From: Xanthobacter tagetidis
GTDB lineage: Bacteria > Pseudomonadota > Alphaproteobacteria > Rhizobiales > Xanthobacteraceae
Reading direction: 5' to 3'
DNA: 64,000 bases
Assembly (NCBI RefSeq): GCF_003667445.1
Contig: NZ_RCTF01000002.1
Location: 248,001-312,000, forward strand
Shown: positions 8,690 to 16,044 of the stretch, in pieces
Layout: each line of letters opens with the position of its first letter
Numbering within the stretch: position 1 is the first letter of the stretch
Notes under the pieces: model-generated
Told to the model about the DNA's origin: nothing
The model's database searches: none
The model's input: the letters and a program-made list of their open reading frames with translations, nothing else
Made by a program: the position numbers and the translations under genes

Positions 8690-8862
8690 GATGTCGCCGC
8701 CCGCGTGCCCCGGCCGACTGCAACGGCGCGCAGCGCCGTGGAAGGAGAGCCGGGGCCCAGCGCAAGAGTTCGCCGCAGGCGGCCCTTGCCCGCCGCAGGC
8801 GGGCGTCACCGTTTTGCCCGCTGCGCGGGAGTTTCCCCTGGACCCCGGCTTGGCGCTCCAGC
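8690..8862 (+). repeat. ~170-bp repeat, left copy of an inverted pair
   Basis: The sequence from GCCCCGGCCGACTGCAACGG through GGAGAGCCGGGGCCCAGCGC to CCCGCTGCGCGGGAGTTTCC matches the reverse complement of 11284-11465 over almost its whole length. The two copies flank the YCII, sigma factor and VOC genes. A shorter related copy (CCCGCTGCGCGGGAGTCTTG then CTGGACCCCGGCT) is at 14330-14405. Confidence 0.75.
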
Positions 8863-8940
8863 TTCGCTGTCGCTTGGCCGGGGAACGGCTCCAGCTTCGC
8901 TGTCGCTTCGCCGTGGAACAGCGCCGGCATGCGCATGCCG

Positions 8941-8999
8941 GGCGCTCCTCCCTTCCCCCTTGCGGGAGAGGGGGCGCGAACGGTAGGGCCGGTCTTCGG
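8941..8999 (+). repeat. 59-bp repeat, copy 2 of a direct pair
   Basis: This element has GGCGCTCCTCCC, then the hairpin CCCCCTTGCGGGAGAGGGGG and GCGCGAACGGTAGGGCCGGTC. It is largely the same as 8597-8654 and in the same direction, 344 bp downstream. Confidence 0.7.
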
Positions 9000-9106
9000 A
9001 CTGAGCGGGCGGGGGAAGAGGAAGGAGCCCCTGCGCACTTTGCCGCACCCTGTCGGCATCGGGCATACTCCGGCGTCCTTCGGACCGAGCCACGGAGACC
9101 AAGCCC

Positions 9107-9487
9107 ATGATGTACGCCATTCTCTGCTACCACGAGGAAGACGTGGTCTGCGCCTGGACCAAGGAGCAGGACGATGCCGTGATGGCGCGGCTCGCGGTGG
9201 TGCAGGAACGGCTGACCAAGGAGGGCAGGATGGGCGCCTCGCTGCGCCTGCTCCCCACCTCCGCCGCGACCACCCTGCGCAAGAGCCAGGAGCCGCCGCT
9301 GGTGATCGACGGGCCGTTCGCCGAGACCAAGGAGCAGCTTCTGGGCTTCTACCTCGTGGATGCGGACGACCTCGACGGGGCGCTGGAGATTGCCCGCGCG
9401 CTGGGCGAGGCCAATCCCGGCGGCGCGCTGGAGGTGCGGCCGGTGGGGCTGTTCGTTCCCGACATGCGGCAGGGCGCCAAGTCCTGA
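9107..9487 (+). CDS. YCII/DGPF-domain protein linked to an ECF42 sigma factor
   Basis: A 126-residue protein of the YCII-related family. It shows the DGPF signature itself (VIDGPFAETKEQLLGFYLVD at about residues 66-85) and the C-terminal IARALGEANPGGALEVRPV. DGPF proteins are the defining genomic partners of ECF42 sigma factors; their biochemical role is unknown. Two adjacent ATGs (MMYAIL) are possible starts; I give the first. The sigma-factor gene begins 21 nt downstream on the same strand. Confidence 0.88.
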   Translation: MMYAILCYHEEDVVCAWTKEQDDAVMARLAVVQERLTKEGRMGASLRLLPTSAATTLRKSQEPPLVIDGPFAETKEQLLGFYLVDADDLDGALEIARALGEANPGGALEVRPVGLFVPDMRQGAKS

Positions 9488-9508
9488 GCCGGCGCGCAGA
9501 ACCCGCCC

Positions 9509-10813
9509 ATGACCGACACGGCGCTGACCGACACCGCCTTCATCCACGCCGCGCTCACCGCCGCGCGGCCGCAGGCGATGGGCGCGCTGCTGCGCTATTT
9601 CCGCGACCTCGACACCGCGGAGGAAGCCTATCAGGAGGCCTGCCTGAGGGCGCTCAAATCGTGGCCGCAGAAGGGGCCGCCGCGTGATCCCGTGGCCTGG
9701 CTCATCCTGGTGGGGCGCAACGCCGCGCTCGACGGCAAGCGCCGCGCCGCGCGCGATGCGCCGCTGCCGCCGGACGCGGCGATCTCCGACCTCGACGACA
9801 TCGAGGCGCCCATGGCCGAGCGGCTCGACGGCGCGCACTATCGCGACGACGTGCTGCGGCTGCTGTTCATCTGCTGCCATCCCGAACTGCCCCACACCCA
9901 GCAGATCGCCTTGGCGCTGCGCGTGGTCTCCGGCCTCTCGGTGAAGCAGATCGCCCGCGCCTTCCTGGTGAGCGAGGCGGCCATGGAGCAGCGCATCACC
10001 CGCGCCAAGGCGCGCATCGCCAAGGCCGAGGTGCCGTTCGAGGCGCCCGGCGCGGTGGAGCGGGCGGAGCGGTTCCAGACCGTGGCGGCCATGATCTATC
10101 TCGTGTTCAACGAGGGCTATTCCGCCGCCGCCGATCCCGCGCGGGCGGGCCTATGCGAGGATGCCATCCGCCTCGCGCGGCTGCTGCTGCGCCTGTTTCC
10201 CGCCGAGCCGGAGATCATGGGCCTGCTGGCGCTGCTGCTGCTCCAGCACGCCCGCGCCCGCGCCCGCTTCGATGCCGCGGGCGAGCCGGTGCTGCTGGAC
10301 GCGCAGGACCGCACCTTGTGGGACCGCGAGCGCATCATCGAGGGGCTGGCGCTGGTGGACAAGGCGCTGCGCCACCGCGCGCCCGGCCCCTACCAGGTGC
10401 AGGCCGCCATCGCCGCGACCCATGGGCGGGCGGCGCGCGCCGAGGACACCGACTGGGCGCAGATCGACGCGCTCTATGCGGCGCTGGAATTCATGCGGCC
10501 CTCGCCCGTGGTCACGCTCAACCGCGCGGTGGCGGTGAGCAAGGTGAAGGGGCCGGAGGCGGCGCTCGCCATGATCGCGCCGCTTGAGGGGCCGCTCTCG
10601 GGCTATTTCCATTTCCACGGCGCCAAGGGCGCGTTCCTTCTCCAGCTGGAGCGCAACGCCGAGGCGAAGGTGGCGTTCGACACCGCCATCAGCCTCGCCG
10701 GCACGGCGGCGGAGGCGAGCCAGATCCGCCGCTATCTCGACCAGGCGGCGGGCGACAGTGCGGCAAAAAAAGGCGGCGGGGATGTCGGTCCCGGCCCGGC
10801 GGACGCGTCATAA
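9509..10813 (+). CDS. ECF42-type RNA polymerase sigma factor with long C-terminal extension
   Basis: A 434-residue sigma factor, about twice the length of an ordinary ECF sigma. Sigma region 2 spans roughly residues 15-80 (ALLRYFRDLDTAEEAYQEAC, then DPVAWLILVGRNAALD). Region 4 follows at about 110-170 (LPHTQQIALALRVVSGLSVK, IARAFLVSEAAMEQRITRAK). The remaining ~250 residues form a helical, TPR-like extension with LAHARARARFDAAGE-like and YQVQAAIAATHGRA segments, as is characteristic of ECF42. No anti-sigma gene is adjacent, also typical. Control is presumed to act through the extension. Its likely targets are the YCII, VOC and SRPBCC genes around it. Confidence 0.88.
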   Translation: MTDTALTDTAFIHAALTAARPQAMGALLRYFRDLDTAEEAYQEACLRALKSWPQKGPPRDPVAWLILVGRNAALDGKRRAARDAPLPPDAAISDLDDIEAPMAERLDGAHYRDDVLRLLFICCHPELPHTQQIALALRVVSGLSVKQIARAFLVSEAAMEQRITRAKARIAKAEVPFEAPGAVERAERFQTVAAMIYLVFNEGYSAAADPARAGLCEDAIRLARLLLRLFPAEPEIMGLLALLLLQHARARARFDAAGEPVLLDAQDRTLWDRERIIEGLALVDKALRHRAPGPYQVQAAIAATHGRAARAEDTDWAQIDALYAALEFMRPSPVVTLNRAVAVSKVKGPEAALAMIAPLEGPLSGYFHFHGAKGAFLLQLERNAEAKVAFDTAISLAGTAAEASQIRRYLDQAAGDSAAKKGGGDVGPGPADAS

Positions 10814-10855
10814 CCAGGAGCGCGCCGCCCGGCGCGCCGAGAACGGAGAGCATCC

Positions 10856-11281
10856 ATGGAGCAGACGGCGGAGAACCTGAAGGCCGGCATGGCGCCGGTG
10901 AAGGGCGGCGTGGTGCCCTATTTGCAGATCGACGGCGCCCTGAAGGCGGCCGAGCTGTATGGCCGCGCGCTCGGCGCCGAGACGGTGGCGGTGCTCCCGC
11001 CCGACGAGAAGGGGCGCACCATGCATGTGCACCTCTACGTCAACGGCTCCTCGATCATGATGGGCGATCCCAATCCCGAATGCGGCTACGAGCTTGAGAC
11101 GCCGCAGGGCTATTCCCTGGTGCTGCAGGTCACCGACATCGACGCTTGGTGGGCGCGCGCCCGCGCCGCCGGCTTCGAGGAGATGATGCCGGTCCAGGAC
11201 ATGTTCTGGGGCGCCCGCTACGGGCAGTTGCGCGATCCGTTCGGCGTGGTGTGGGCCATGAACCAGCCGCTGGCCGGGTAA
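10856..11281 (+). CDS. VOC (glyoxalase/PhnB-like) superfamily protein
   Basis: A 141-residue protein of the vicinal-oxygen-chelate fold, PhnB-like subgroup. Features are PYLQIDGALKAAELYGRALG, MHVHLYVNGSSIMMGDP and the ending YGQLRDPFGVVWAMN. VOC proteins include dioxygenases, glyoxalases and resistance proteins, so the reaction is not identifiable. It lies 42 nt after the sigma-factor gene with GGAGAG before the ATG, and belongs to the same ECF42-associated set. VOC, YCII and SRPBCC proteins commonly co-occur with this sigma group. Confidence 0.85.
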   Translation: MEQTAENLKAGMAPVKGGVVPYLQIDGALKAAELYGRALGAETVAVLPPDEKGRTMHVHLYVNGSSIMMGDPNPECGYELETPQGYSLVLQVTDIDAWWARARAAGFEEMMPVQDMFWGARYGQLRDPFGVVWAMNQPLAG

Positions 11282-11283
11282 CG

Positions 11284-11465
11284 CCTCCCGGCGCCGAGCC
11301 GGGGCCCAGGGGAAACTTCCGCGCAGCGGGCAAGACCGGGAAGGCCCCGTCTTTGGCGGGAGAAGCCGCCTTCGGCGTACCCCTTGCGCTGGGCCCCGGC
11401 TCTCCTTCCACTGCGCTTCGCTCCGTTGCAGTCGGCCGGGGCGCGGGGGCGGCGCACAGGAGCCC
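11284..11465 (-). repeat. ~170-bp repeat, right copy of an inverted pair
   Basis: The reverse complement reads GCCCCGGCCGACTGCAACGG, then GGAGAGCCGGGGCCCAGCGC, and ends with CCCGCTGCGCGGAAGTTTCC. This matches 8690-8862. It fills most of the 252-bp gap between the VOC and SRPBCC genes, where no other feature is visible. Confidence 0.75.
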
Positions 11466-11533
11466 CCGGTTTGACAAAATGGGGTCGATCGCCTCCAAGC
11501 TCGCCCCGCGCGACGCCCGAAGCGAGGAGCGGC

Positions 11534-12121
11534 ATGTCCACCAAGGCGGCACCCGGCGGAGCCTGGAGCCAGAGCACCAAGAGCCTGATCGCAGCCGACC
11601 GGCCCACCCTCGACGAGATGGCGGGCGAGGCGCTGGCGCGGCCAGGCCGGCTGCGCATCGCGCCGCGCGGCGACCTCGAAATCCTGTTCGCCCGGACCTT
11701 CGCCGCGCCGCCTGCCGCCGTGTTCCACGCCTGGACCGATCCGAGCCTCGCGCGGCAGTGGCTCGGCGCACCTGGCTTTCCCGTCATCGAGGCCGCGTCG
11801 GACCCGGTGCCGGGTGGCGCCTATCATTATGCGGTGGCCGATCCCGCGGGGCGCGTGATGGGCTGGGCGGGCACCTTCGGCGCTGTGACGCCAGACCAGG
11901 GCTTCCGCGCCACCGAGCGCTCCGACCCGGCCTGGTATCCCGGTGCGACGCAGGTGGCGCTGGAGCTGCGCGCTGCGGCGGGCGGCAGCGTGGCGCTGAT
12001 CACTTACGCCTATGAGAGCCTGCCGGCCCGCACTCTGGTGCTGCGCTCGCCTATGGATGCGGGCCTTGCCGCCGGCCTCGACCGCCTCGCGGCGCTGGTG
12101 GAGAGGGCGCCGCCCGGCTGA
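11534..12121 (+). CDS. SRPBCC/AHSA1 domain protein
   Basis: A 195-residue protein. The second half is an Aha1-homologue (SRPBCC) domain: LEILFARTFAAPPAAVFHAW, then DPSLARQWLGAPGFPV, with RATERSDPAWYPGATQ further on. The first ~50 residues are a leader without a recognised domain (contains LIAADRPTLDEMAGEAL). The family binds hydrophobic ligands; function here is unknown. The ATG at 11534 follows GAGGAGCGGC; a much longer upstream frame runs through the repeat at 11284-11465 and is unlikely to be translated. Its position next to an ECF42 set suggests it belongs to that regulon. Confidence 0.82.
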   Translation: MSTKAAPGGAWSQSTKSLIAADRPTLDEMAGEALARPGRLRIAPRGDLEILFARTFAAPPAAVFHAWTDPSLARQWLGAPGFPVIEAASDPVPGGAYHYAVADPAGRVMGWAGTFGAVTPDQGFRATERSDPAWYPGATQVALELRAAAGGSVALITYAYESLPARTLVLRSPMDAGLAAGLDRLAALVERAPPG

Positions 12122-12139
12122 GCCGCTGCCGCCCGTCCC

Positions 12140-13546
12140 TCACCGCCCGAAGCCCATGGCGTTGGGCAGCCAGAGGGTGAGCGCGGGAATGTAGGTGATG
12201 GCGATCAGCGCCAGGATGAGCGGCACCAGCCAGGGCAGGATGGCGACCGTCGTGCGCTCCACCGAGAGCTTCGCCACCCGCGCCAGCACGAACAGCACCA
12301 TGCCGAGCGGGGGGTGCAGCAGGCCGATCATCAGGTTGAGCACCATGATGAGCCCGAAATGGATCGGGTCGATGCCGAGCTTGAGCACGATCGGCAAGAG
12401 GATCGGCACCAGGATAGTGATGGCGGCGATGGTGTCGATGAAGCAGCCGACGAACAGGATCAGCAGGTTCGCCAGCAGCAGGAACACCCACTTGTTCTGG
12501 GTGAAGCCGAGGATGGCGTCGGTGAGCATCTGCGCCGCCTGGCTGGCCGTGAGCAGCCAGGCGAAGATGGAGGCGGCGGTGACGATGAACAGCACCGAGG
12601 CGGTGGTCTCGATGGTGTCGAACGTCGCCTTGGCCAGCGTCCTCATGGTCATGGAGCGGTAGCGGACGAGGCCGAGGAACAGCGACCAGATCACCGCCGC
12701 CACCGCCGCCTCGGTGGGCGTGAACCAGCCGAGCGTCATGCCGCCGATGAGGATCACCGGCGTCATCAGCGCCATCACGGCGGAGAAGTCGTAATACCAG
12801 TCGAGGGCGATGAGCGCGGCGAGCGCGATCAGCACCGCCTGGTTGGTGGAGAGCCCGGCCTCGATCATGCCGTAGACCGCCAGCGGGAAGGCCAGCACCA
12901 CCACCACCTCGGTGCCCGCGGACAGGAGCTGGCGCCAGGAGAAGGCGGCGTCCGCGCCCCATTTGTTGCGGCGGGCGAAATAGGCGACGGTGATCATCAT
13001 CAAAAGCGTCATCACCACGCCCGGCACCACGCCGCCGAGGAACAGCGCGCCGATGGAGACGTTGGCGAGCATGCCGTAGATCACGAACGGCAGGCTCGGC
13101 GGGATGATCGGGCCGAGCGTCGCCGAGGCGGCCGTGACGCCGACCGCGAACTCGGTGGAATAGCCATGGTCCTTCATGGCCTTGATCTCGATGGTGCCGA
13201 GCCCGGCGGCGTCGGCGATGGCGGTGCCCGACATGCCGGAGAAGATCACCGAGCCGATGATGTTCACCTGGCCGAGGCCGCCGCGCATCCAGCCCACCAG
13301 CGCCACCGCGAAGGCATAGATGCGCCCGGTGACGCCGGCGATGTTCATGAGGTTGCCGGCGAGGATGAAGAACGGCACCGCCAGCAGCGGGAAGCTCTCG
13401 ACGCCCGCGATCATGCGCTGGGCGATCACCACGTCCGGCACCGTGCCGGAAACCAGGATGTAGAGCAGCGAAGAGCCGGCGAGCGCGATCGCCACCGGAA
13501 CGCCGCAGATCATGAGGGCGAGGAAGCCGCCGATGAGGATCCACAT
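12140..13546 (-). CDS. dctM: TRAP transporter large permease (DctM)
   Basis: A 468-residue, roughly 12-helix membrane protein, the Na+/solute-transporting subunit of a TRAP importer. Conserved blocks are GVPVAIALAGSSLLYILVSG, VPFFILAGNLMNIAGVTGRI, IFSGMSGTAIADAAGLGTIE and GPIIPPSLPFVIYGMLANVS, all standard for DctM (PF06808). The start MWILIGGF is preceded on the coding strand by GGGAGAC; an extra 19 residues upstream lack a ribosome-binding site. The gene begins 4 nt after dctQ ends. With dctQ and dctP it forms a complete transporter, most likely for an organic acid. Confidence 0.93.
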   Translation of the reverse strand: MWILIGGFLALMICGVPVAIALAGSSLLYILVSGTVPDVVIAQRMIAGVESFPLLAVPFFILAGNLMNIAGVTGRIYAFAVALVGWMRGGLGQVNIIGSVIFSGMSGTAIADAAGLGTIEIKAMKDHGYSTEFAVGVTAASATLGPIIPPSLPFVIYGMLANVSIGALFLGGVVPGVVMTLLMMITVAYFARRNKWGADAAFSWRQLLSAGTEVVVVLAFPLAVYGMIEAGLSTNQAVLIALAALIALDWYYDFSAVMALMTPVILIGGMTLGWFTPTEAAVAAVIWSLFLGLVRYRSMTMRTLAKATFDTIETTASVLFIVTAASIFAWLLTASQAAQMLTDAILGFTQNKWVFLLLANLLILFVGCFIDTIAAITILVPILLPIVLKLGIDPIHFGLIMVLNLMIGLLHPPLGMVLFVLARVAKLSVERTTVAILPWLVPLILALIAITYIPALTLWLPNAMGFGR

Positions 13547-13550
13547 GGGC

Positions 13551-14135
13551 TCAGTCTCCCTTGTGCTCGAAGGGGGAGCCCTCGAAGGCCTCCGGTCTCT
13601 CAAGGATGGAATAGCCGCGGCGGATGTTGCACCAGGAGACCTGGAGCGAGCGCACCAGCATCATCACGAAGCCGAACAGCACCGCGTAATAGACGTAGCT
13701 CTTGGGCGCGTTGACCATCACCATGGGCTCGTCGCCCACCAGCGCGATGTAGCGCACCATCAGCCACACGCCGTAGGCGATGAAGCCGGTGCGCACGAGG
13801 TCGACGCCCAGCGCCATGGCCCGCGCCGGCGCGGGCGGCAGGAAGCGGTAGATGAGGTCCACCTGGATGTGGCGCGACAGGCGCACGCACATCGAGGCGC
13901 CGATGAAGACCACCGCCACCAGGAAGTAGCTGGCGATCTCCTCGGTCCAGGCGAAGCTGTCGTTCAGCACGTAGCGCGTGAAGAACTGGAGGAAGACCAG
14001 CCCCGCCATGATCCAGAAGGCGACGAGGGTGATCCAGTCCTCGAAGGCGTAGGAGGACAGGTCCACCTCCTCCTGTACGTCGAAGGTGTGGGCGAGCTCC
14101 TCGCCGGTGACGCGGGTGTGCGTTTCGTGGGCCAT
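13551..14135 (-). CDS. dctQ: TRAP transporter small permease (DctQ)
   Basis: A 194-residue membrane protein with four hydrophobic helices, including WITLVAFWIMAGLVFLQFFT, the family motif RYVLNDSFAWTEEIASYFLV, and VYYAVLFGFVMMLVRSL near the C terminus. It pairs with DctM to form the membrane domain. I used MAHETHTRV as the start because the upstream in-frame extension crosses the palindromic repeat at 14191-14279. It is separated from dctP by 309 bp of repeats and a strong hairpin, so the two membrane genes may be expressed at a different level from the receptor. Confidence 0.88.
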   Translation of the reverse strand: MAHETHTRVTGEELAHTFDVQEEVDLSSYAFEDWITLVAFWIMAGLVFLQFFTRYVLNDSFAWTEEIASYFLVAVVFIGASMCVRLSRHIQVDLIYRFLPPAPARAMALGVDLVRTGFIAYGVWLMVRYIALVGDEPMVMVNAPKSYVYYAVLFGFVMMLVRSLQVSWCNIRRGYSILERPEAFEGSPFEHKGD

Positions 14136-14190
14136 GGGGGTCCGCTGCGGATGGGGTGGGGTCTGGCGTGGGCGTGCGGCCATGGCGCCG

Positions 14191-14279
14191 CCGTCACCCT
14201 CCGGCTCGTCCGGAGGGTCCACCCCTCTGCTTGCGCCGGCGGAGGGGTGGATGCCCCGGACAAGCCGGGGCATGACGGC
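14191..14279. repeat. RIME-like mosaic palindromic element
   Basis: The element runs CGTCACCCTCC-hairpin-GGTCCACCCCTC, a central stem, GAGGGGTGGATGCCCC-hairpin-GGGGCATGACGG. It has two terminal hairpins and an inner inverted repeat. The same architecture, CGTCA-hairpin-TCCAC...GTGGA-hairpin-TGACGG, occurs at 24103-24189, 33147-33224 and 55146-55254. The layout resembles Rhizobium-specific intergenic mosaic elements; identity to a named family was not tested. Confidence 0.7.
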
Positions 14280-14329
14280 AGTGGCAGGCCGGAGGAACGG
14301 GCGCCGGGGCGCCCGTCCATCTACTGAAG

Positions 14330-14405
14330 CCGCTGCGCCCCGGGCTTTCGCCCGCTGCGCGGGAGTCTTGCGCTGGACCCCGGCTCGGCGCTCCGGCTGC
14401 GCCGT
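14330..14405 (+). repeat. Partial copy of the 8690/11284 repeat
   Basis: The segment CCCGCTGCGCGGGAGTCTTG, then CTGGACCCCGGCTCGGCGCT, matches the second half of the repeat at 8690-8862 in the same orientation. It lies in the gap between dctP and dctQ, which otherwise holds only the element at 14191-14279 and the hairpin at 14416-14445. Confidence 0.6.
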
Positions 14406-14415
14406 CGCTGGGCCG

Positions 14416-14445
14416 AGGAACGGGCGCCGGGGGGCGCCCGTTCCT
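14416..14445 (-). terminator. Strong hairpin at the end of dctP
   Basis: A perfect 13-bp stem (AGGAACGGGCGCC with GGCGCCCGTTCCT) closes a 4-nt G/C loop and begins in the dctP stop codon. No T-run follows, so it is either a factor-dependent terminator or an mRNA-stabilising stem. A related but shorter palindrome (GGGCGCCGGGGCGCCC) lies at 14299-14314. Confidence 0.5.
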
Positions 14446-15464
14446 CACATGCCGTCGCTCTTGATGGCCTGGATGCGGTCCCAGTCCGCCTTGCGGTAGC
14501 CGAAGCTCTCGAAGGTGATGTTCTTCATCACCGTGTCGCGGTACTCAGCCGTGTCCACCTCGACCACGTTCAGGCCCTTCTGCTTGAACACGTCGAGCAG
14601 CTCCTTCTCGCGCGCCGCGACCTCCTTGGTGGCGCGCGCCGCCGCTTCCAGCGCCACCTCGGTGAAGATCACGCGATCCTCGGGCGAGAGCTGGTTCCAC
14701 AGCTTGGCGGAGATGATGGTGTTGAGGTGGTCGACGATGTGCCCGGTAAGGATGATATTCTTCTGCACCTCGAAGAACTTCTTCGCCTCGATGGTGGTGA
14801 GCGGGTTCTCCTGCGCGTCCACGGTGCCGTTCTGGAGCGCCAGATACACCTCGGCGAAGGCGATGGGCGTGATGTTGGCGCCGCAGGCCTTGGGCATGGC
14901 GAGGTAGGCCGGGGCGTCGGGCACGCGGATCTTCAGGCCCTTCATCTCGGCGCAGGTCTTGAACAGCTTGTTCGAGGTCGCCTGGCGCACGCCGTAATAG
15001 GTCACGGCGACGATGTGGTTGCCGGTCTTCTCGTTGTAGCCCTTGGCGAGGTCCTTGAAGACGTCGCTCTTGGCATAGGCCAGCAGGTGGTTCGCATCGC
15101 GGAAAGTATAGGGATAATAGGTGACGCCGATCGGCGGATAGGCCTTCCCGGCGAAGCTCGACCCCGAGATGATCATGTCGACCGTACCCAGGGTGAGGCC
15201 CTGGTTGATGTCGCTCTCCTTGCCGAGCTGCGAGGAGGGGTAGACGTCGATCTGGTAGCGTCCGTTGGTGCGCTTGGCGATCTCGCCGGCGGCCCAGACC
15301 GAGGCGGTGTGGAACGGCTCGGCCGGCTCGTAGACGTGCGCCCACTTGAGCTTGGTCTGGGCGCTGGCGGCGCCCGAGGCGAGCACGGCGGCCAGCGCGG
15401 CGGCGCCGAAGACGGCGGCGCTGAAGACGGATGCGGCGGAGAAGCCGCTGCGAAGACGGGTCAT
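14445..15464 (-). CDS. dctP: TRAP transporter substrate-binding protein (DctP family)
   Basis: A 339-residue periplasmic receptor. The signal peptide occupies about residues 1-35 (AAALAAVLASGAASA before QTKLKWAHV). DctP-family features are TNGRYQIDVYPSSQLGKESD, a VDMIISGSSFAGK block, the ligand-carboxylate region KGLKIRVPDAPAYLAMPKA and VDAQENPLTTIEAKKF. The Arg in KIRVP normally binds the substrate carboxylate. A dicarboxylate or sugar acid is therefore likely, but the ligand cannot be named. It precedes dctQ and dctM on the same strand. Confidence 0.93.
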   Translation of the reverse strand: MTRLRSGFSAASVFSAAVFGAAALAAVLASGAASAQTKLKWAHVYEPAEPFHTASVWAAGEIAKRTNGRYQIDVYPSSQLGKESDINQGLTLGTVDMIISGSSFAGKAYPPIGVTYYPYTFRDANHLLAYAKSDVFKDLAKGYNEKTGNHIVAVTYYGVRQATSNKLFKTCAEMKGLKIRVPDAPAYLAMPKACGANITPIAFAEVYLALQNGTVDAQENPLTTIEAKKFFEVQKNIILTGHIVDHLNTIISAKLWNQLSPEDRVIFTEVALEAAARATKEVAAREKELLDVFKQKGLNVVEVDTAEYRDTVMKNITFESFGYRKADWDRIQAIKSDGM

Positions 15465-15618
15465 CCTGTTCCTCCCGATATGAGCGCGGCGTCTGTGTCC
15501 GCCTTTGAGGGTCGGCTGTATGGATCCGCGTGTGCGGTAGGCGCGTGCTGAGGCGCCTATGGTTGAACCACCTGTTCTGCGACGCGTGTCCTGTGTCGAC
15601 GGGGCCTTGGCGGACCCC

Positions 15619-15638
15619 GTTTAAATCGTTTTGATTCG
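15619..15638. promoter_or_regulatory. AT-rich motif upstream of dctP, similar to that at 1314
   Basis: GTTTAAATCGTTTTGATTCG lies 155 bp upstream of the dctP start and shares GTTTAAATC plus a TTGA core with the patch between the TetR gene and the Bug gene. AATC-GTTTT-GATT is an inverted repeat. Both are the only AT-rich stretches in their intergenic regions. A shared regulator is possible. Confidence 0.3.
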
Positions 15639-15740
15639 TGGGCACACCACGCCCGCCGCTGCTGCATGGTACTATGGCAGCCGCAACCGGCAAGGGGTCT
15701 CTCGCGCGGCGCGTGTCTTGTTTTCTTTCCGCTGGGCCGG

Positions 15741-15885
15741 CTCCCTCTCCCGCTTGCGGGGAGGGGTGGGGGTGCCGGGCGCTAGGTGCTCCACCTGGAT
15801 CGGGGCAGAGGCGGGGCCAGTGACGACTTCGCCGGCGTGCGCCGCGCCACAGGCTTTCCCCCTCTCAGCCCCGGGAGAGGGTTCC
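15741..15885. repeat. Two short palindromic repeats in the dctP-rne gap
   Basis: CCCTCTCCCGCTTGCGGGGA (15744-15763) and CCCTCTCAGCCCCGGGAGAG (about 15860-15879) are members of the dispersed palindromic families. The 580-bp gap also holds the dctP upstream region (15465-15640) and the rne terminator at 15972-16007. I see no gene in it. Confidence 0.55.
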
Positions 15886-15971
15886 GTGTCCCAGCCTGGT
15901 CGCAAGCCCTCACACCGCGCCCCCTTCCGCGCCCCCTGGCAGCCCGCCATCGCGCGCGGCACCGCCGCGCA

Positions 15972-16007
15972 CCAAACAAAAACGCCTCCCGGGGCGTCCC
16001 GGGAGGC
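15972..16007 (-). terminator. Intrinsic terminator of rne
   Basis: A perfect 10-bp GC stem, GCCTCCCGGG at 15984-15993 and CCCGGGAGGC at 15998-16007, has a 4-nt loop. On the minus strand it is followed by GTTTTTGTTTGG. This is a textbook rho-independent terminator 37 bp after the rne stop codon. Confidence 0.88.
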
Positions 16008-16044
16008 GGTGTCGTCGATCGGCCTTGGTCGGTTGAGCCGCGGT

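Noticed and set aside
8027..9895. 622-codon minus-strand frame across nikR, the repeat gap and the YCII gene
   Set aside because: It crosses palindromic repeats and two real plus-strand genes; no recognisable domain.
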